A stretch of 64,000 nt of DNA. It comes from Haematobia irritans (Eukaryota; Arthropoda; Insecta; Diptera; Muscidae). The position numbers and the translations under genes were made by a program. The DNA is taken from positions 91,552,852 to 91,616,851 of the forward strand of contig NC_134401.1 in assembly GCF_050003625.1 (NCBI RefSeq), written 5' to 3'. The notes below the pieces were generated by a model that saw only the letters and a list, made by a program, of their open reading frames with translations, had not been told where the DNA came from and ran no database searches. Below are positions 11,051-23,235 of the stretch, in pieces. Position 1 is the stretch's first letter, and each line of letters begins with the position of its first letter.

Positions 11051-11289
11051 ACTTAATTATATACGTATTTAATCCGCCTGTTTTAGTTTAATATATACCA
11101 CGTATGGACTACCTTCCAATTTAGAAGACGGTGTTAGGAAGTTTTAAGATACCTTGCCATCGGAAAGTGTTACCGCAGCCCAAATAATTCGATTGTGGAT
11201 GACAGTCTTCAGTAGAAGTTTCCACGCAATCCATGGTGGAGGGTACATAAGCTTCGGCCTGGCCGAACTTACGGCCGTATATACTTGTT

Positions 11290-12069
11290 ATGTTTGTTTT
11301 TGTTAAAATCGATTTTCGGTTTTTGTATCTCTTAAACGCAATATTGGCCAATGCCGTAGCCAACAAAGAATAAAAATGGAAAACACCATATTTCTCTTCT
11401 TAATTTCTTATACTTTCTTGTTGCAAATGGAAAACATTGTTCCGGCATGTGTATACTCCATACGTATGTTTCCACCCATTAAATAAGAATTCCATAGGTA
11501 ACATGCGAATGCGGTTTGGGCAGTGAGAGTTGGATTTATTTCTTGTCCATAGTGTTTTTAATTAAAAGACATTTTAAAATTTCATTTATTTCAGCCATTG
11601 TGAAAATATTGCAGGGTATCACTGTTGACAGGGTCACAATTGTACGAAATTGAATTAATTGTAGAACAAGGATTCTCCATACGGTAAATGTCATCACTCA
11701 ATGGAGTGCTTAATTGCTTCCTGGAGAGGCACAGGCACCTACAGAACGATAAAGGCAAATTTGTTAAAGCAAAGGACAAATGATTAAAGAAACGAAAAAC
11801 ACCTTTAAAGAATGTTGTTTGTCACCGTCTCCGTGTATATGGAGAAGGTATAATTTTATTCTTTTTATATCCATCATCATAGGATGGAGGTATTACAAGT
11901 TTGTCACTAACATTTGTAACTCAGCAAAATGTCGATTTATGACCATACAATATACAAATATTTAAATCTGAACCAATTTGAAGAATTTTTTTTAATACTT
12001 GTACAAAATCTCTAGGCTTAAAATTAAAATCGGTTTATGTCTTGGGACGAAACACAATGTTAGTAAAAA
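11290..12069. other. No gene recognised; faint rolling-circle scraps
   Basis: AT-rich sequence. 11840-12060 holds diverged pieces like those inside type A elements (AAATCTGAACCAATTTGAAG and an ACAAAATCTCTAGGCTTAAA phrase). Reading frames of about 60 codons here look random. Confidence 0.45.
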
Positions 12070-14162
12070 ACAAGTAAAGAAAGTCTAAAGTCGGGCGGGG
12101 CCGACTATATTATACCCTGCACCACTTTGTAGATCTAAATTTTCGATACCATATCACATCCGTCAAATGTGTTGGGTGCTATATATAAAGGTTTGTACCA
12201 AATACATACATTTAAATATCACTCGATTTGGACAGAATTTGATAGACTTTTACAAAATCTATAGACTCAAAAATTTACGTTGGCTATTGCACTAGGGTGC
12301 AACACAATTTTAGTAAAAAAATATGGGAAACATTTAAATCTGAAGCAATTTTAAGGAAACTTCGCAAAAGTTTATTTATGATTTATCGCTCGATATGTAT
12401 GTATTAGAAGTTTAGGAAAATTAGAGTCATTTTTACAACTTTTCGACTATGCAGTGGCGATTTTACAAGGAAAATGTTGGTATTTTGACCATTTTGGTCG
12501 AAATCAAGAAAACATATATATGGGAGCTATATCTAAATCTGAACCGATTTCAACCAAATGTAGCACGCATAGCTACAATGCTAATTCTACTCCCTGTGCA
12601 AAATTTCAACTAAATCGGAGTTAAAAATTGGCCTCATATGAGTGTAAATCGGGCGAAAGCTATATATGGGAGATATATCTAAATCTGAACCGATTTCAAC
12701 CAAATTTGACACGCATTGCTACAATGCTAATTCTACTCCCTGTGCAAAATTTCAATTAAATCGGAGTAAAAGATTGGCCTCTGTGGTCATATGAGTGTAA
12801 ATCGGGCGAAAGCTATATATGGGAGATATATCTAAATCTGAACCGATTTCAACCAAATTTGACACGCATTGCTACAATGCTAATTCTACTCCCTGTGCAA
12901 AATTTTAATTAAATCGGAGTAAAAGATTGGCCTCTGTGGTCATATGAGTGTAAATCGGGCGAAAGCTATATATGGGAGCTATATCTAAATCTGGACCGAT
13001 TTCAATCAAATTTGGCACACATAACTATACTACCAATTGTACTAATTGTGCAAAATTTCAAGCTAATCGGGATAAAACTCTGGCTTCTGGGTCCATGTAA
13101 GTGCATATCGGGCGAAAGATATATATGGGAGCTATATCTAAATATGGTTTTATCAAACTAAAACTAAATTTTGTTTTACAAGTTTATAATTTTTTCTTCT
13201 TTGTTGTTTCAATGTATGATGGATACTCAAGTAGTTCTAATTTTAATTTTTTTTTTAGCGTTTATTTTGTTTTTATATATGTAATTTTTTATGCTTTATA
13301 TACCTTTTTACTAATGTGCGTTTGTACTCCTACACTGTAATTATAAGATTCAAATCTTGTTGTGTAGGATAATATGTGAAATAAATAAATAAATAAATTT
13401 AATTAAAGATATGAGTCGATTTCAACCAAATTTGACACGCATAGCTACAATGCTAAATCTACTCCCTGTGAAAATTTTCAACCAAATTGGGCCAAAACTC
13501 TGGCTTTTAGGACAATATTAGTCCATATCGGGCGAAAGATATAGATGGGAGCTATATCTAAATCTGAACCGATTTCAATAAAATTTGGCACACTTGACAA
13601 TACTACTAATTGTACTCCTAGTGCAAAATTTCAACCAAATTCGGCCAAAAATCTGGCTTCTGGCGCCATATAAGTCCATATCGGGCGAAAGATATATATG
13701 GGAGCTATGTCTAAATCTGAACCGATTTCAATCAAATTTTGCACACTTGACTATACGACTAAGTGTTATGTTTGTACAAATTTTCAAGCAAATCGGTATA
13801 AAACTCTGGCTGCTGGGTCCATATTAGTGCATATCGGACGAAAGCTATATATGGGAGCTATATCTAAATCTGAACCGATTTCTTCCAAACTCAATAGGGT
13901 TCTGTTCTGACCAAAATTAGGAACATGTGCCAAATTTGAAGGCGATTGGACTTAAATTGCGACCTAGACTTTGATCACAAAAATGTGTTCACAGAAAGAC
14001 GGACGGACGGACGGACAGACGGACATGGCTATATCGACTCAGGGACCCATCCTGAGCATTATTGCCAAAGACACCATGTGTCTATCTCGTCTCCTTCTGG
14101 GTGTTACAAACATATGCACTAACTTATAATACCCTGTTCCATAGTGTGGCGCAGGGTGTAAA
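12070..14162 (+). mobile_element. Type A DINE-1-like element, complete
   Basis: The complete version of the element cut off at position 1. The left end ACAAGTAAAGAAAGTC runs into the hairpin AGTCGGGCGGGGCCGACT, then TATATTATACCCTGCACC. 153-bp units, the 267-bp insertion and the GTCY core (13997-14027) follow. The right hairpin ends near 14162. Confidence 0.75.
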
Positions 14163-15444
14163 TATGGCAATGATTAAACCTTAAGTCATTTTTATGCAAT
14201 TTGACAAAAATATATAAAACAAGTATATACAGCAGTAAGTTCAGCCGGTCCGAATCTTAAATACCCACCACCATGAATCAAATATAATAGTTTACTTAGA
14301 AAACTTTTCGTCGTAGCGGGTTTCTTGACAATATGTAGAATTTTAGGGGGTTTGATGACAAATTTTCTCCCAAGCATATCAGTTTAGCCAGATTCTACCA
14401 ATGAAGACTAGATCAGATTTTGGATTTATGAGAACCAATTTTGTTTGAGTTTTAGAGAAATCGTGTATATGATGAAATAACGCCTAGATTTGAAATCTTT
14501 AATCTGTAGATTTTTCCCGCCATTATTTAAATAAATACGATGAGTAAAATCTGGAAATTTTACTTTCAGTTTCACGCAATTTTCATGATCAGTGCGCCTG
14601 TTATACCCTGAAAGAAGTGTTTTCTTTTCTGAGGAACGAAATTTTAGACAAGCATAGTTTTCTTTCGACACAAATTTTAGAGAAACAATGGAATCGCGAT
14701 ACAGATTTTTGAATGTCTAAAATTCCAGTATATTTACATTTTTGTGCAACTGGGATAAAAACTACGATTTCTAGAAGCCCAAGGAGTGAAATCTGGAGAT
14801 CGGTCTATGTGGTGGCTATACTAAAACATGGGTCGACACACACCATATTCGGCTGACCTACTTGTGGTCAGCCGTATTCCAGAAGTCCTAGAAATAAATT
14901 CGGGAGTTAGGTCTATATGGAACAATACTCACCACCTCTTAATGTTCCTCAAATACCTCTAGAATTCCACTTTCAGACAAATTTGGTGAAAACTACGAAT
15001 TCTAGAAGCCCAAGAAGTAAAATGGGGAGATCAGTCTATATAGGGGCTATACCAAAACATGGACCGATACGGACCATTTTCGACACACCTCTTTATGGTC
15101 CTAAAATACCTCTAGATTTCTAATTTCTGGCAAATTGGATAAAAACTACGGATTCTAGAAGCCTCAGGAATAAAGTCGGGATATAGATCTATATGGGGGC
15201 TATACCAAAACATTAACCGATAGGCACCATTTGCGACACACCTATTTGCGATCTTAAAATACCTCTAGATTTTCAATTTCAAGCAAATAGGCTAGAAAAT
15301 ATAGACTTTAGACGCCCAAGAATCGGGATATCGGTCTATACGGGGATTATACCAAAAAATGGACCGATACACCTCAATTTTGGCACAACTCTTTATGGTC
15401 GCAAAATACCTCTAGATTTGCAAGTTTATAAAAGCCCAAGAATA

Positions 15445-16922
15445 ACAAGTAAGTAAAGTCTAAAGTCGGGCGGGGCCGACTATATTATACCCTGCACACC
15501 TATGCAGGACAAAATTTGTGTTACCATCTCAACGACTTCACATTTGCTGGAAGCTATATAAAGGAGACAATTTTTTTACTTCTACAAAATCTCTAGAATT
15601 AAAATTTAAATCGGCTAACGCTATCCAGTTAATTGGAGGAAACTTCCATTGAAAATGGGTCTAAAATGTGTAACAGTTTACCATATTTTTCCAACTCTGG
15701 TGTACGTATATATGGGAGCTATATATAATCTGAACCGATTTTGACTAAATTTGACATGTATAGTTAGAATAATAATTCTGCAATCTCTGCAAAATTTCAC
15801 GAAAATGGGAGTATAACTTTGGCCTCCGTGGTCATATGAGTACAAATCGGACGGAAGATATATATGGGAGCCATATCTAAATCTGAACCGATTTCAACCA
15901 AATTTGGCACAATTACCGATACTACTAAACGTACTCCTAGTACGAAATTTGAAGCAAATAACGGCAAAACCCTGGATTTTGAGGCCATATAAGTTCAAAT
16001 CGGACAAAAGATATATATGGGAGCTATATCTAAATCTGAATCGATGTTGACCATATTTGGCACATACAATAGTATCGGTAAAAGTACCGCTTGTGCAAAA
16101 TTTGATGTAAGTCAGGGCAAAACTCTGGCTTTTGAGACCATATAAGTCCAAATCGGGCGAAAAATATATATGTGAGCTATATCTAAATCTGAACCGATTT
16201 TAACAAAATTTGACAAACTTAACGATACTATCAAACGTACCCCTTGTGCAAAATTTGAAGCAAATCACGGCAAAAATCTGGCTTTTGTGGCCATATAAGT
16301 CCAAATCGGACGAAATATATATATTGGAGCTATATCTAAATTTGAACCGATTTCAATCAAATTTACCAAGCATTGGTAGAATATCAATTCTACCATCTGT
16401 GCAAAATTTCACGAAGATCGGTAGTAAACTTTGGCCTCTGTGGTCATATGAGTCTAAATCGGACGAACGATATATATGGGAGCTATATCTAAATCTGAAC
16501 CGATTTGGCTGATATTTTGCAAGATTCATAAAATATTTCGATGTACGGTATTTCAAGAAAATCGGTTGATAAACACGCTAACTATGACCAAATCGGGGAT
16601 AAATATATATGGCAGCTATATCTAAATCTGAACCGATTTTTTCCAAAACCAATAGCGATTGTCTCTGTCCCATGAAACGGTCCTGTGCCAAAATTGAGGA
16701 CGATCGGACTTAAATTGCGAGCTGTACTTTGTGCACAAAATTACATATACAGACAGACGGACGGACAGACAGACAGACAGACATCGCTAAATCGACTCAG
16801 AATTTAATTCTAAGCCGATCGGTATACTAAAAGATGGGTCTATGACCACTATTTCTTGGCGTTACATACAAATGCACAAACTTATTATACCCTGTACCAC
16901 AGTAGTGGTGAAGGGTATAAAA
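15445..16922 (+). mobile_element. Nested type A element, second copy
   Basis: Identical to 3036-4513, including the GTCY core at 16750-16783 and the terminal hairpins. Confidence 0.75.
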
Positions 16923-17289
16923 ATCGGGAGATCGGTATATATGGCGGCTATACCAAACATGAACCATTTTCGACACACCCCTTTATGTTCCCAAAATACC
17001 TCTAGATTTCCAATTTCCGGCAAATCGGATAATAAATACAGTTTCTAGAAGCCCAAGAAACAAAATCGGGGGATCAGTCTATATGGGAGCTATACCAAAA
17101 CATGGACCAATACGGATCATTTTCGACACACCTCTTTATGTTCCCAAAATACCTCTAGATTTCCAATTTCCGGCAAATCGGATAGTAAATACAGTTTCTA
17201 GAAGCCCAAGAAGCAAATGATTCGTGTCAAAATTTGACGTCTGTAAGTCAATTAATTTGTGAGATAGAGCGTCTTTTGTGAAGCAAGTT

Positions 17290-17941
17290 TTGGAAAAAAA
17301 GGAATTTCGTGTTTTGATAAAATACTGTTTTCTGAAGGGACAAAATACGGTGGAAACAAAAGCTTGGCTTGATAATGAGTTTCCGGACTCTGCCCCAGGG
17401 AAATCCACAATAATTGATTGGTATGCAAAATTCAAGCGTGGTGAAATGAGCACGGAGGACGTTGAACGCAGTGGACGCCTGAAAGAGGTGGTTACCGACG
17501 AAAACATCAAAAAATCCACAAAATGATTTTGAATGACCGTAAAATGAAGTTGATCGATATAGCAGAGGCCTTAAAGATATCAAAGGAACGTGTTGGTCAT
17601 ATCATCAATATTTGCATATGCGGAAGCTCTGTACAAAATGGGTGCCGCGCGAGCTCACATTTGACCAAAAACAACAACGTGTTGATGATTCTGAGCGGTG
17701 TTTGCGGCTGTTAACTCGTAACACACCCGAGTTTTTCCGTCGATATGCGACAATGGATGAAACATGGCTCCATCACTACACTCCTGAGTCCAATCGACAG
17801 TCGGCTGAGTGGACAGCGACCGGTGAACCGTCTCCGAAGCGTGGAAAGACTCAAAAGTCCGCTGGCAAAGTAATGGCCTCTGTTTTTTTTGGGATGCGCA
17901 TGGAATAATTTTTATCGATTATCTTGAGAAGGGAAAAACCA
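17290..17941 (+). pseudogene. Himar1: Himar1-like transposase relic, second copy
   Basis: Identical to 4881-5532 with the same lost start codon, frameshifts and 3' truncation. The two copies arose by duplication of the whole block, not by two insertions. Confidence 0.9.
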
Positions 17942-18543
17942 TGCGGTGTCAAATCGGGAGATCAGTCTATATGCGGGCTATACCAAAACAAGGACCGATA
18001 TTCGTCACACACCTTGTTGACCTAACATAACTCTAGGTTTCCAATTTCAGAGAAATCAGATGATCGAAACCTAGACCGATATAGCCTATCTTCGAACTTG
18101 GCCTGCATGTAATTGTCTTTAGATACACTCATGATGTTTTCAAAGAAAAATTATTGTATGCGATCCACGTTGGTTGGTATTTGGTCCGGCCGTAGATTTG
18201 GCTGTATGTTTAATCATAAAATTTGTGATTTATTTCTAGTGAAGACAAAATCCATTAATCTTTTCGGTGGTGGTGAGTCTGGGTAAACCCACCATGTAGC
18301 TGTGTTAGCCCTGAAGCAGGGACATACACCACACGAAGTCAATGCTTTTCAAAGAGTTGTCGCGCAGACAAACCGAATAAATTGAGTATCCCAATAATTT
18401 CGTATATTGTTGGTCTAGATGGAATCTAGTCGAACAGTTGAAAAGAAAGAAACCAAGTGAGTGCCTTCGATATCATAGAATGTGCTCAGCAAAAATATAT
18501 CTATCTACATATATAGAACGAAAAAATTAATTTTATTTGATAA

Positions 18544-20325
18544 ACAAGTAAGGAAAGTAGAAAGTCGGGCGGGGCCGACTATATCATACCCTAAACCATC
18601 ATTACAGAATTAGTAATCATAAGCATTTGTGGGGTAACATATAGGTCTGGGAGATAAACCGCAGTTGCATATTTAAGAAAATTAAGGGGTACATGTTTAT
18701 GGGTGCTTTGTGTCAATCTGACTATAGCTCATAGTCAATGTTGCCAGGGAAAATGTTCGGTTTACCCTACAAGGACAAAAAAAGTTCCCCAATTTCCCAT
18801 ATATTCCCAAACAATTTTCCCTACTATATTTTTCGTTAAATTTAAAGCATTTTACAAAACAAAAATGGTTCTAAGTACTTTATTATCTTAAAACATGAAT
18901 ATGCAACGTATATAGCTTAGAATATAAATTTGTATTACCACCACGGTTACCACAGTTGGTAGAATTTTACCCAAATTAGTAATCTTTTTTGTTAAATTTC
19001 TATAAAAATAAAATTGTGGAAAAAGTTTCTATAAACAAATTTTTGTGATTAATTTTTCTATAGAAATAAAATTTTGACAATAAATTCTATAGAAATAAAA
19101 TATTGTGAAAAAATTCCACAGAAATAAAATTTTGAGAAAATTTTTTATAAAAATAATATTTTGAAAAAAATTTCTATAGAAATACAATTTTGACAAAATG
19201 TTCTATAGAAATAAAATGTTGACAAAATGTTCTACAGGAATAAAGTTTACCGCACATTGTTAAAGATCAAGCCTTGCCGGCTTCTAATTTCCTCCTCTAG
19301 AGCCACCAAAATGCAAAAATTGTAACAAATTGTGTTGAGTGAAAATGTCCTACATTCTGGCCCTACGTCCCTACAAGACGCTAAATATTAGAAAAGCCCT
19401 ACATATAGGGAATTTCCCCTACTTCTAGCAACACTGGCTGCGTTGATATTGCGCCAACGGAGCTAGTATGCCACTAATATTGAACCCATTATTAAAAAAG
19501 AGAAAATCGTTAAATTAGTGTGGGTAATAAATACAAATTTGTAAAAATCGAGTAATATTCTTATGTATGAGCTGCAAGTACGTATAAGTACGATCGGCTA
19601 GTACATCAAAATTTGAAATTTGAGTAACATTGGTTAATAAATAAGAGTACTATGGCTAAATTTGGGAAAATCGAGCGATGCATATATATGGAAGCTATAT
19701 CTAAATCTGAACCAATTTGCATAATATTTTGCGGGTTTGATTAATACCACAAAAGGTTACCTTGTGCAAGATTTGAGTAAGATCAGTTACGAAATGAAGC
19801 CTGTATGGTCAAACATAAGGTTATTAGGGGCGAATTTTTCAAAATCGGGCGATACATATATGGGAGCTATATCTAAATTTGAACCGATTTCGATGAAATT
19901 TTGCACATATAGTTAGTACTATAGAGGACATGATCTAGCCAACTTTTAGTAAGATCGGTTAATAAATAAGGGTTCTATAGCCAAATTTGGGAAAATCAGG
20001 CTATACATATATATGGGAGCTATATCTAAATTTGATCCGATTTCTTCCAAATTCAATAGCGTTCGTCCTTGTGCCCAAAAAACTCCCTGTACCAAATTTC
20101 ATCAAAATCGGTTAATAATTGCGACCGGAATCCTGTGAACAACAAATACATGGACAGACGGACGGACGGACGGACGGACACCAAGCGCTAGATCGATTCT
20201 GGAGGTGATTCTGAGTCGATCGGTATATATTTTATGGGGTCTAAAATCAATATTTCTGGTAGGCACATTTTTTGGCCGATCAAACTTATTATACCCTGAC
20301 CACTATGTGGTTTAGGGAATAAAAA
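18544..20325 (+). mobile_element. Type D DINE-1-like element, complete
   Basis: Same as 6135-7745 but continuing through the GTCY core (20153-20182, CAGACGGACGGACGG), AGATCGATTCTGG, and the right hairpin region TATACCCTGACCACTATGTG to a short A-run at about 20325. It carries the 29-bp minisatellite at 18999-19244. Confidence 0.7.
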
Positions 20326-20964
20326 TACGAAGATCCAAATAAAATATTTATCGGTTTTCTTGCGATAAACTTTTTTAAAGATTCAACGTCAAGAGTTGTA
20401 GGTGTATTATGCAAAATATTTTCTAATTTTAATGGATAAAGAAAATACAATATTCAAAACGAATGTCGTAGGCATTTTATCACTTACAAAACCGATAAAG
20501 AAATCCACTATTCAACAATTGTTTTTTAGAAGATTTGTAAGTTTAATATTGGATCGGATGAAATTTGCTCATCCAATAGGATCGCCAAACAAAATTTACG
20601 GATCGGTTTATATGGGGGCCTATATATAATTATGGACCGATATGGACCAATTTCTCCATCGGTTTTAGGGGCCATATACTAGCACCAAATTTCAACCGAA
20701 TCGGATGAAATTTGTTTCTCTATGATGTTCCGTAAGGTAAATCTGATCTGATAACCAAGTATAGTCTAATACTTCAAAAATTTAATGACGTTGGATAATA
20801 AATAAGAGTATTATGACCAAATTTAGGAAAATCGAGCGATGCATATACATGGGAGCTATATCTAAATCTGAACCGATTTGGATGATATCTTGCAGGTTTG
20901 GTTGATACCACAGAAGATTACTTTGTGCTAAATTTGAGCAAAGAAGGCTATTATGGTCAAAAAG
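20326..20964. repeat. Fragments of type B and type D units
   Basis: 20600-20760 contains one type B unit (GGTTTATATGGGGGC, ATGGACCGATATGGACC). 20776-20960 contains a type D unit (AAATCGAGCGATGCATATAC, GGGAGCTATATCTAAATCTG). 20326-20600 is AT-rich without a recognised feature. Confidence 0.5.
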
Positions 20965-21125
20965 GTGTGATTCGGATGTGACCATTAAGAAGTGATGCAA
21001 ATTCAGTGCAACGGCTGTTAAAATGGCGGAGATCCGTCCTATGACAAGACCATGTTAAATTCATCGCTTCTGCGCCAAGTTTGCACCACTTCTGGGTGCA
21101 AAAAAGACTTTTTGGGGACGATTTC
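20965..21125 (+). mobile_element. Short MITE-like repeat (GAAGTGATGCAAATTCAGTG family)
   Basis: Sense copy of the repeat at 8824. It runs from GTGATTCGGATGTGACC through GAAGTGATGCAAATTCAGTG to the GACTTTTTGGGGACG region. The CCCAGC end is degraded. Confidence 0.65.
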
Positions 21126-21849
21126 TTCTTTTTGCTTCACATATCAAGCAGTTGGACAATATAATGACATATGCGCTTTTTCTCTACGCTTAATAAATTT
21201 GAAAAAAGTGTTGGCCTTAATAAACGTTTCACTTTCAGAAAATTTGCCAAAAATTTAGAATAAAAGAATGCTAACCAAAATATCCTACGTCTAGACAGTA
21301 GACAGTTACTTTCGTCCTTTTATTGTGTTTTTATCAATCCGATAACTTTCCTTTGTTTGCGAATCCATATGGATATTTTTTGTGGAAAAATAATGAAGGG
21401 CTAGACTAGTGGTCGATGTACAATAAAATATATGAGAAAAAGTCACGCGATATTGTGTAATTGTAGGTATGTGTTGCGAAAAAAATAAATTAATCCAAAC
21501 ACGAATATTTACAATAGCAAATTATATTTATTCTGATGAGAATTCAAAAACGACTGAGACTCATACAATTTAAAATGAACAAAATGAAAGAAAATCTTAA
21601 CATACAAAATCTGAAGAAGTCTATGATAACTAGATTTAAAATAAAACGTTTGACAAGTTATTTTCATTATCTAATTTCAAAATTAAAACGTAAGAAGGCA
21701 ATATATTCAGTCTAGCAAAATTTGGCATACAAAGGTAATTCGATACGTATTTATCCTTACTGTCTGATAAAAAAGTGTGAGAAGAGCAATTGACATTTTT
21801 AAGACATCTCAGCAAAAAAATTGGAAGTTTTTCTGAAGGCACAACTTTA
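21126..21849. other. No gene recognised
   Basis: AT-rich. The last ~40 bases (CAGCAAAAAAATTGG, then TTCTGAAGGCACAACTTTAA) match a repeat end also present at about 59450-59485. Nothing else is supported. Confidence 0.45.
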
Positions 21850-21877
21850 AAGGGTGATACGGTCAAAATTTGGTCAA
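21850..21877 (+). repeat. DD37E terminal inverted repeat, left
   Basis: AAGGGTGATACGGTCAAAAT followed by TTGGTCAA. Perfect complement of 23094-23121. Confidence 0.95.
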
Positions 21878-22013
21878 GGGAAAACGCGTGTAAATCGGTG
21901 GAATCGTTTATTTAAAAAATCAAATTAAATTTATTTTTCAAGTTTAATTAGCATAAAATTCAGGAAAAATATTCAGTTAGGCTTTCGCTTTTCCAAATTC
22001 GAATTGCCGGGCC

Positions 22014-22970
22014 TCACGCTTGACACCTGTCCACCTTCTTCACCGCAGAAAACCAGTTTGCCTTGAACTGCTGCTCGTCGTTAGCAGTTTTTTTGGTCTT
22101 CTTTAGGTTCCGCTTGACAATAGCCCAGTATTTCTCAATTGGGCGGAGCTCTGGCGTGTTGGGAGGGTTCTTGTCCTTGGGAACCGCCTGCACGTTGTTG
22201 GCGGCGTACCACTCGATGGCCTTTTTACCGTAATGGCAAGATGCCAAATCCGGCCAAAACAGTACGGAACAACCGTGTTTCTTCAGGAAAGGCAGCAGAC
22301 CTTTATTCAAACACTCTTTCACGTAAATGTCTTGGTTGACAGTCTCGGAAGCTATGAAAATGTTGCTTTTCAAGCCACAGGTACAGATGGCTTGCCAACC
22401 CAGATATTTCTTTGCGAACTTTGACAGTTTTATGTGCTTGAAAATATCTGCTACCTTTCCCCTTCCTTTTACCGTATAAAACTCCTGTCCCGGAAGCTGA
22501 CTGTAGTCGGCTTTGACGTAGTTTTCGTCGTCCTTTACCACGCAGTCAAACTTTGTCAGCATCGTCGTGTACAGCCTCTGGGATCGCGCTATGGCCGTCA
22601 TATTTTGTTTATCATCGCGATTTTGAGTCACTACCTTCTTGTAAGTCGATAGTCCGGCTCGTTTTTTGGCTCGATGCACGGTTGTAGACGATACATCCAG
22701 CTTATTTGCGGCATCTCGGAGAGAGAGGTTAGGGTTTCGCTTGAAACTACCGGCAACTCTCTTTGTCGTCTCAGCGGCTTCCGGTTTTCGATTTTTCCTC
22801 AATCCAGACTTCCTGGCTGTCAACAAACGTTCCCCAAACATTTTAGTTACATTTGTAACGGTTGATTTGGCAACTTTTAGCGATTTTGCCAGCTTTGCGT
22901 GCGAGTAGCTCGGATTTTCGCGATGCGCGAGCAAAATTTTGAAACGCTGCTCTTCTTGCTTGGACGGCAT
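22014..22970 (-). CDS. DD37E transposase, C-terminus frameshifted
   Basis: 318-residue frame starting MPSKQEEQ. I chose this ATG because the sister copy starts at the same codon, though the frame is open further upstream. N-terminal paired-like helix-turn-helix region at about residues 10-115. The DDE catalytic residues are D148 (context DDENYVKADY; the sister copy has YDETYV), D241 (FWPDLASCHYG) and E279 (PELRPIEKYWAIVKR). That leaves 37 residues between the last two, the DD37E signature known from insects. Compared with the sister copy, about 26 bp are missing near 22030, so the normal end (ending in FGFGKAKA) is replaced by VDRCQA and a stop. It may be inactive, but the catalytic core is uninterrupted. 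Confidence 0.9.
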   Translation of the reverse strand: MPSKQEEQRFKILLAHRENPSYSHAKLAKSLKVAKSTVTNVTKMFGERLLTARKSGLRKNRKPEAAETTKRVAGSFKRNPNLSLRDAANKLDVSSTTVHRAKKRAGLSTYKKVVTQNRDDKQNMTAIARSQRLYTTMLTKFDCVVKDDENYVKADYSQLPGQEFYTVKGRGKVADIFKHIKLSKFAKKYLGWQAICTCGLKSNIFIASETVNQDIYVKECLNKGLLPFLKKHGCSVLFWPDLASCHYGKKAIEWYAANNVQAVPKDKNPPNTPELRPIEKYWAIVKRNLKKTKKTANDEQQFKANWFSAVKKVDRCQA

Positions 22971-23093
22971 TTTGACAACTGAAGAGTGAATTCCAAAATC
23001 AAAATAGGAGCAACATTCTACACAAACACCTTCAAAATGAGGGGTGTTCAGGTTTTTTATATGCAAAATTGAAAGAAATACGTCAAGTTTATA

Positions 23094-23121
23094 TTGACCA
23101 AATTTTGACCGTATCACCCTT
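23094..23121 (-). repeat. DD37E terminal inverted repeat, right
   Basis: Reads TTGACCAAATTTTGACCGTA then TCACCCTT. Perfect complement of the left end, next to TA. Confidence 0.95.
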
Positions 23122-23235
23122 TATATTAACTTTGTCATTCCGTTTATAACACTTCGAAATATTGCTCTAAGACCCTATAAAGTATATATACGAGGGCGGT
23201 TAGGAAAAAGAATAGTTAGGTTTTCAAAAATATTT

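Larger units (their letters stand above)
9616..11289 (-). mobile_element. Type B DINE-1-like element
   Basis: From left: a short GTCY remnant (CCGTCCGTCTGTTGAAATCA), then five 153-bp units, then GGTTGCCACTCGCGCCAAAA and a 29-bp minisatellite (10757-11050). It ends in the double palindrome TTCGGCCTGGCCGAACTTAC / GGCCGTATATACTTGTT at 11250-11289. The TATACCC end is missing. Long open frames here are a by-product of the unit length (51 codons) and encode nothing recognisable. Confidence 0.7.
14219..18089 (+). mobile_element. Type C element, second copy, with nested type A and Himar1 relic
   Basis: Identical to 1810-5680. The nested type A element is at 15445-16922 and the mariner relic at about 17215-17941. 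Confidence 0.6.
12410..20154 (+). repeat. Copy 2 of the 7,745-bp duplicated block
   Basis: This is the second copy of 1-7745. Unlike copy 1 it has sequence on both sides: the start of the type A element (12070-12409) on the left, and the GTCY tract plus the end of the type D element (20155-20325) on the right. Copy 2 is therefore the better version to read for the elements cut by the window edge or the gap. Confidence 0.97.
21850..23121 (-). mobile_element. DD37E Tc1/mariner-superfamily transposon, both ends present
   Basis: 1,272-bp element bounded by perfect 28-bp terminal inverted repeats: AAGGGTGATACGGTCAAAAT at 21850, and its complement ending at 23121. TA lies on each side (21848-21849 and 23122-23123), as expected for target duplication in this superfamily. 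It holds one long transposase frame on the minus strand. The left flank resembles a repeat end and the right flank is a type B rolling-circle element, so the insertion sits at a junction of two older repeats. A truncated sister copy is at about 52810-53979. Confidence 0.92.

Noticed and set aside
22139..22908. Plus-strand frames opposite the DD37E transposase
   Set aside because: Antisense shadows; the same shadows appear opposite the second copy at 52894-53825.
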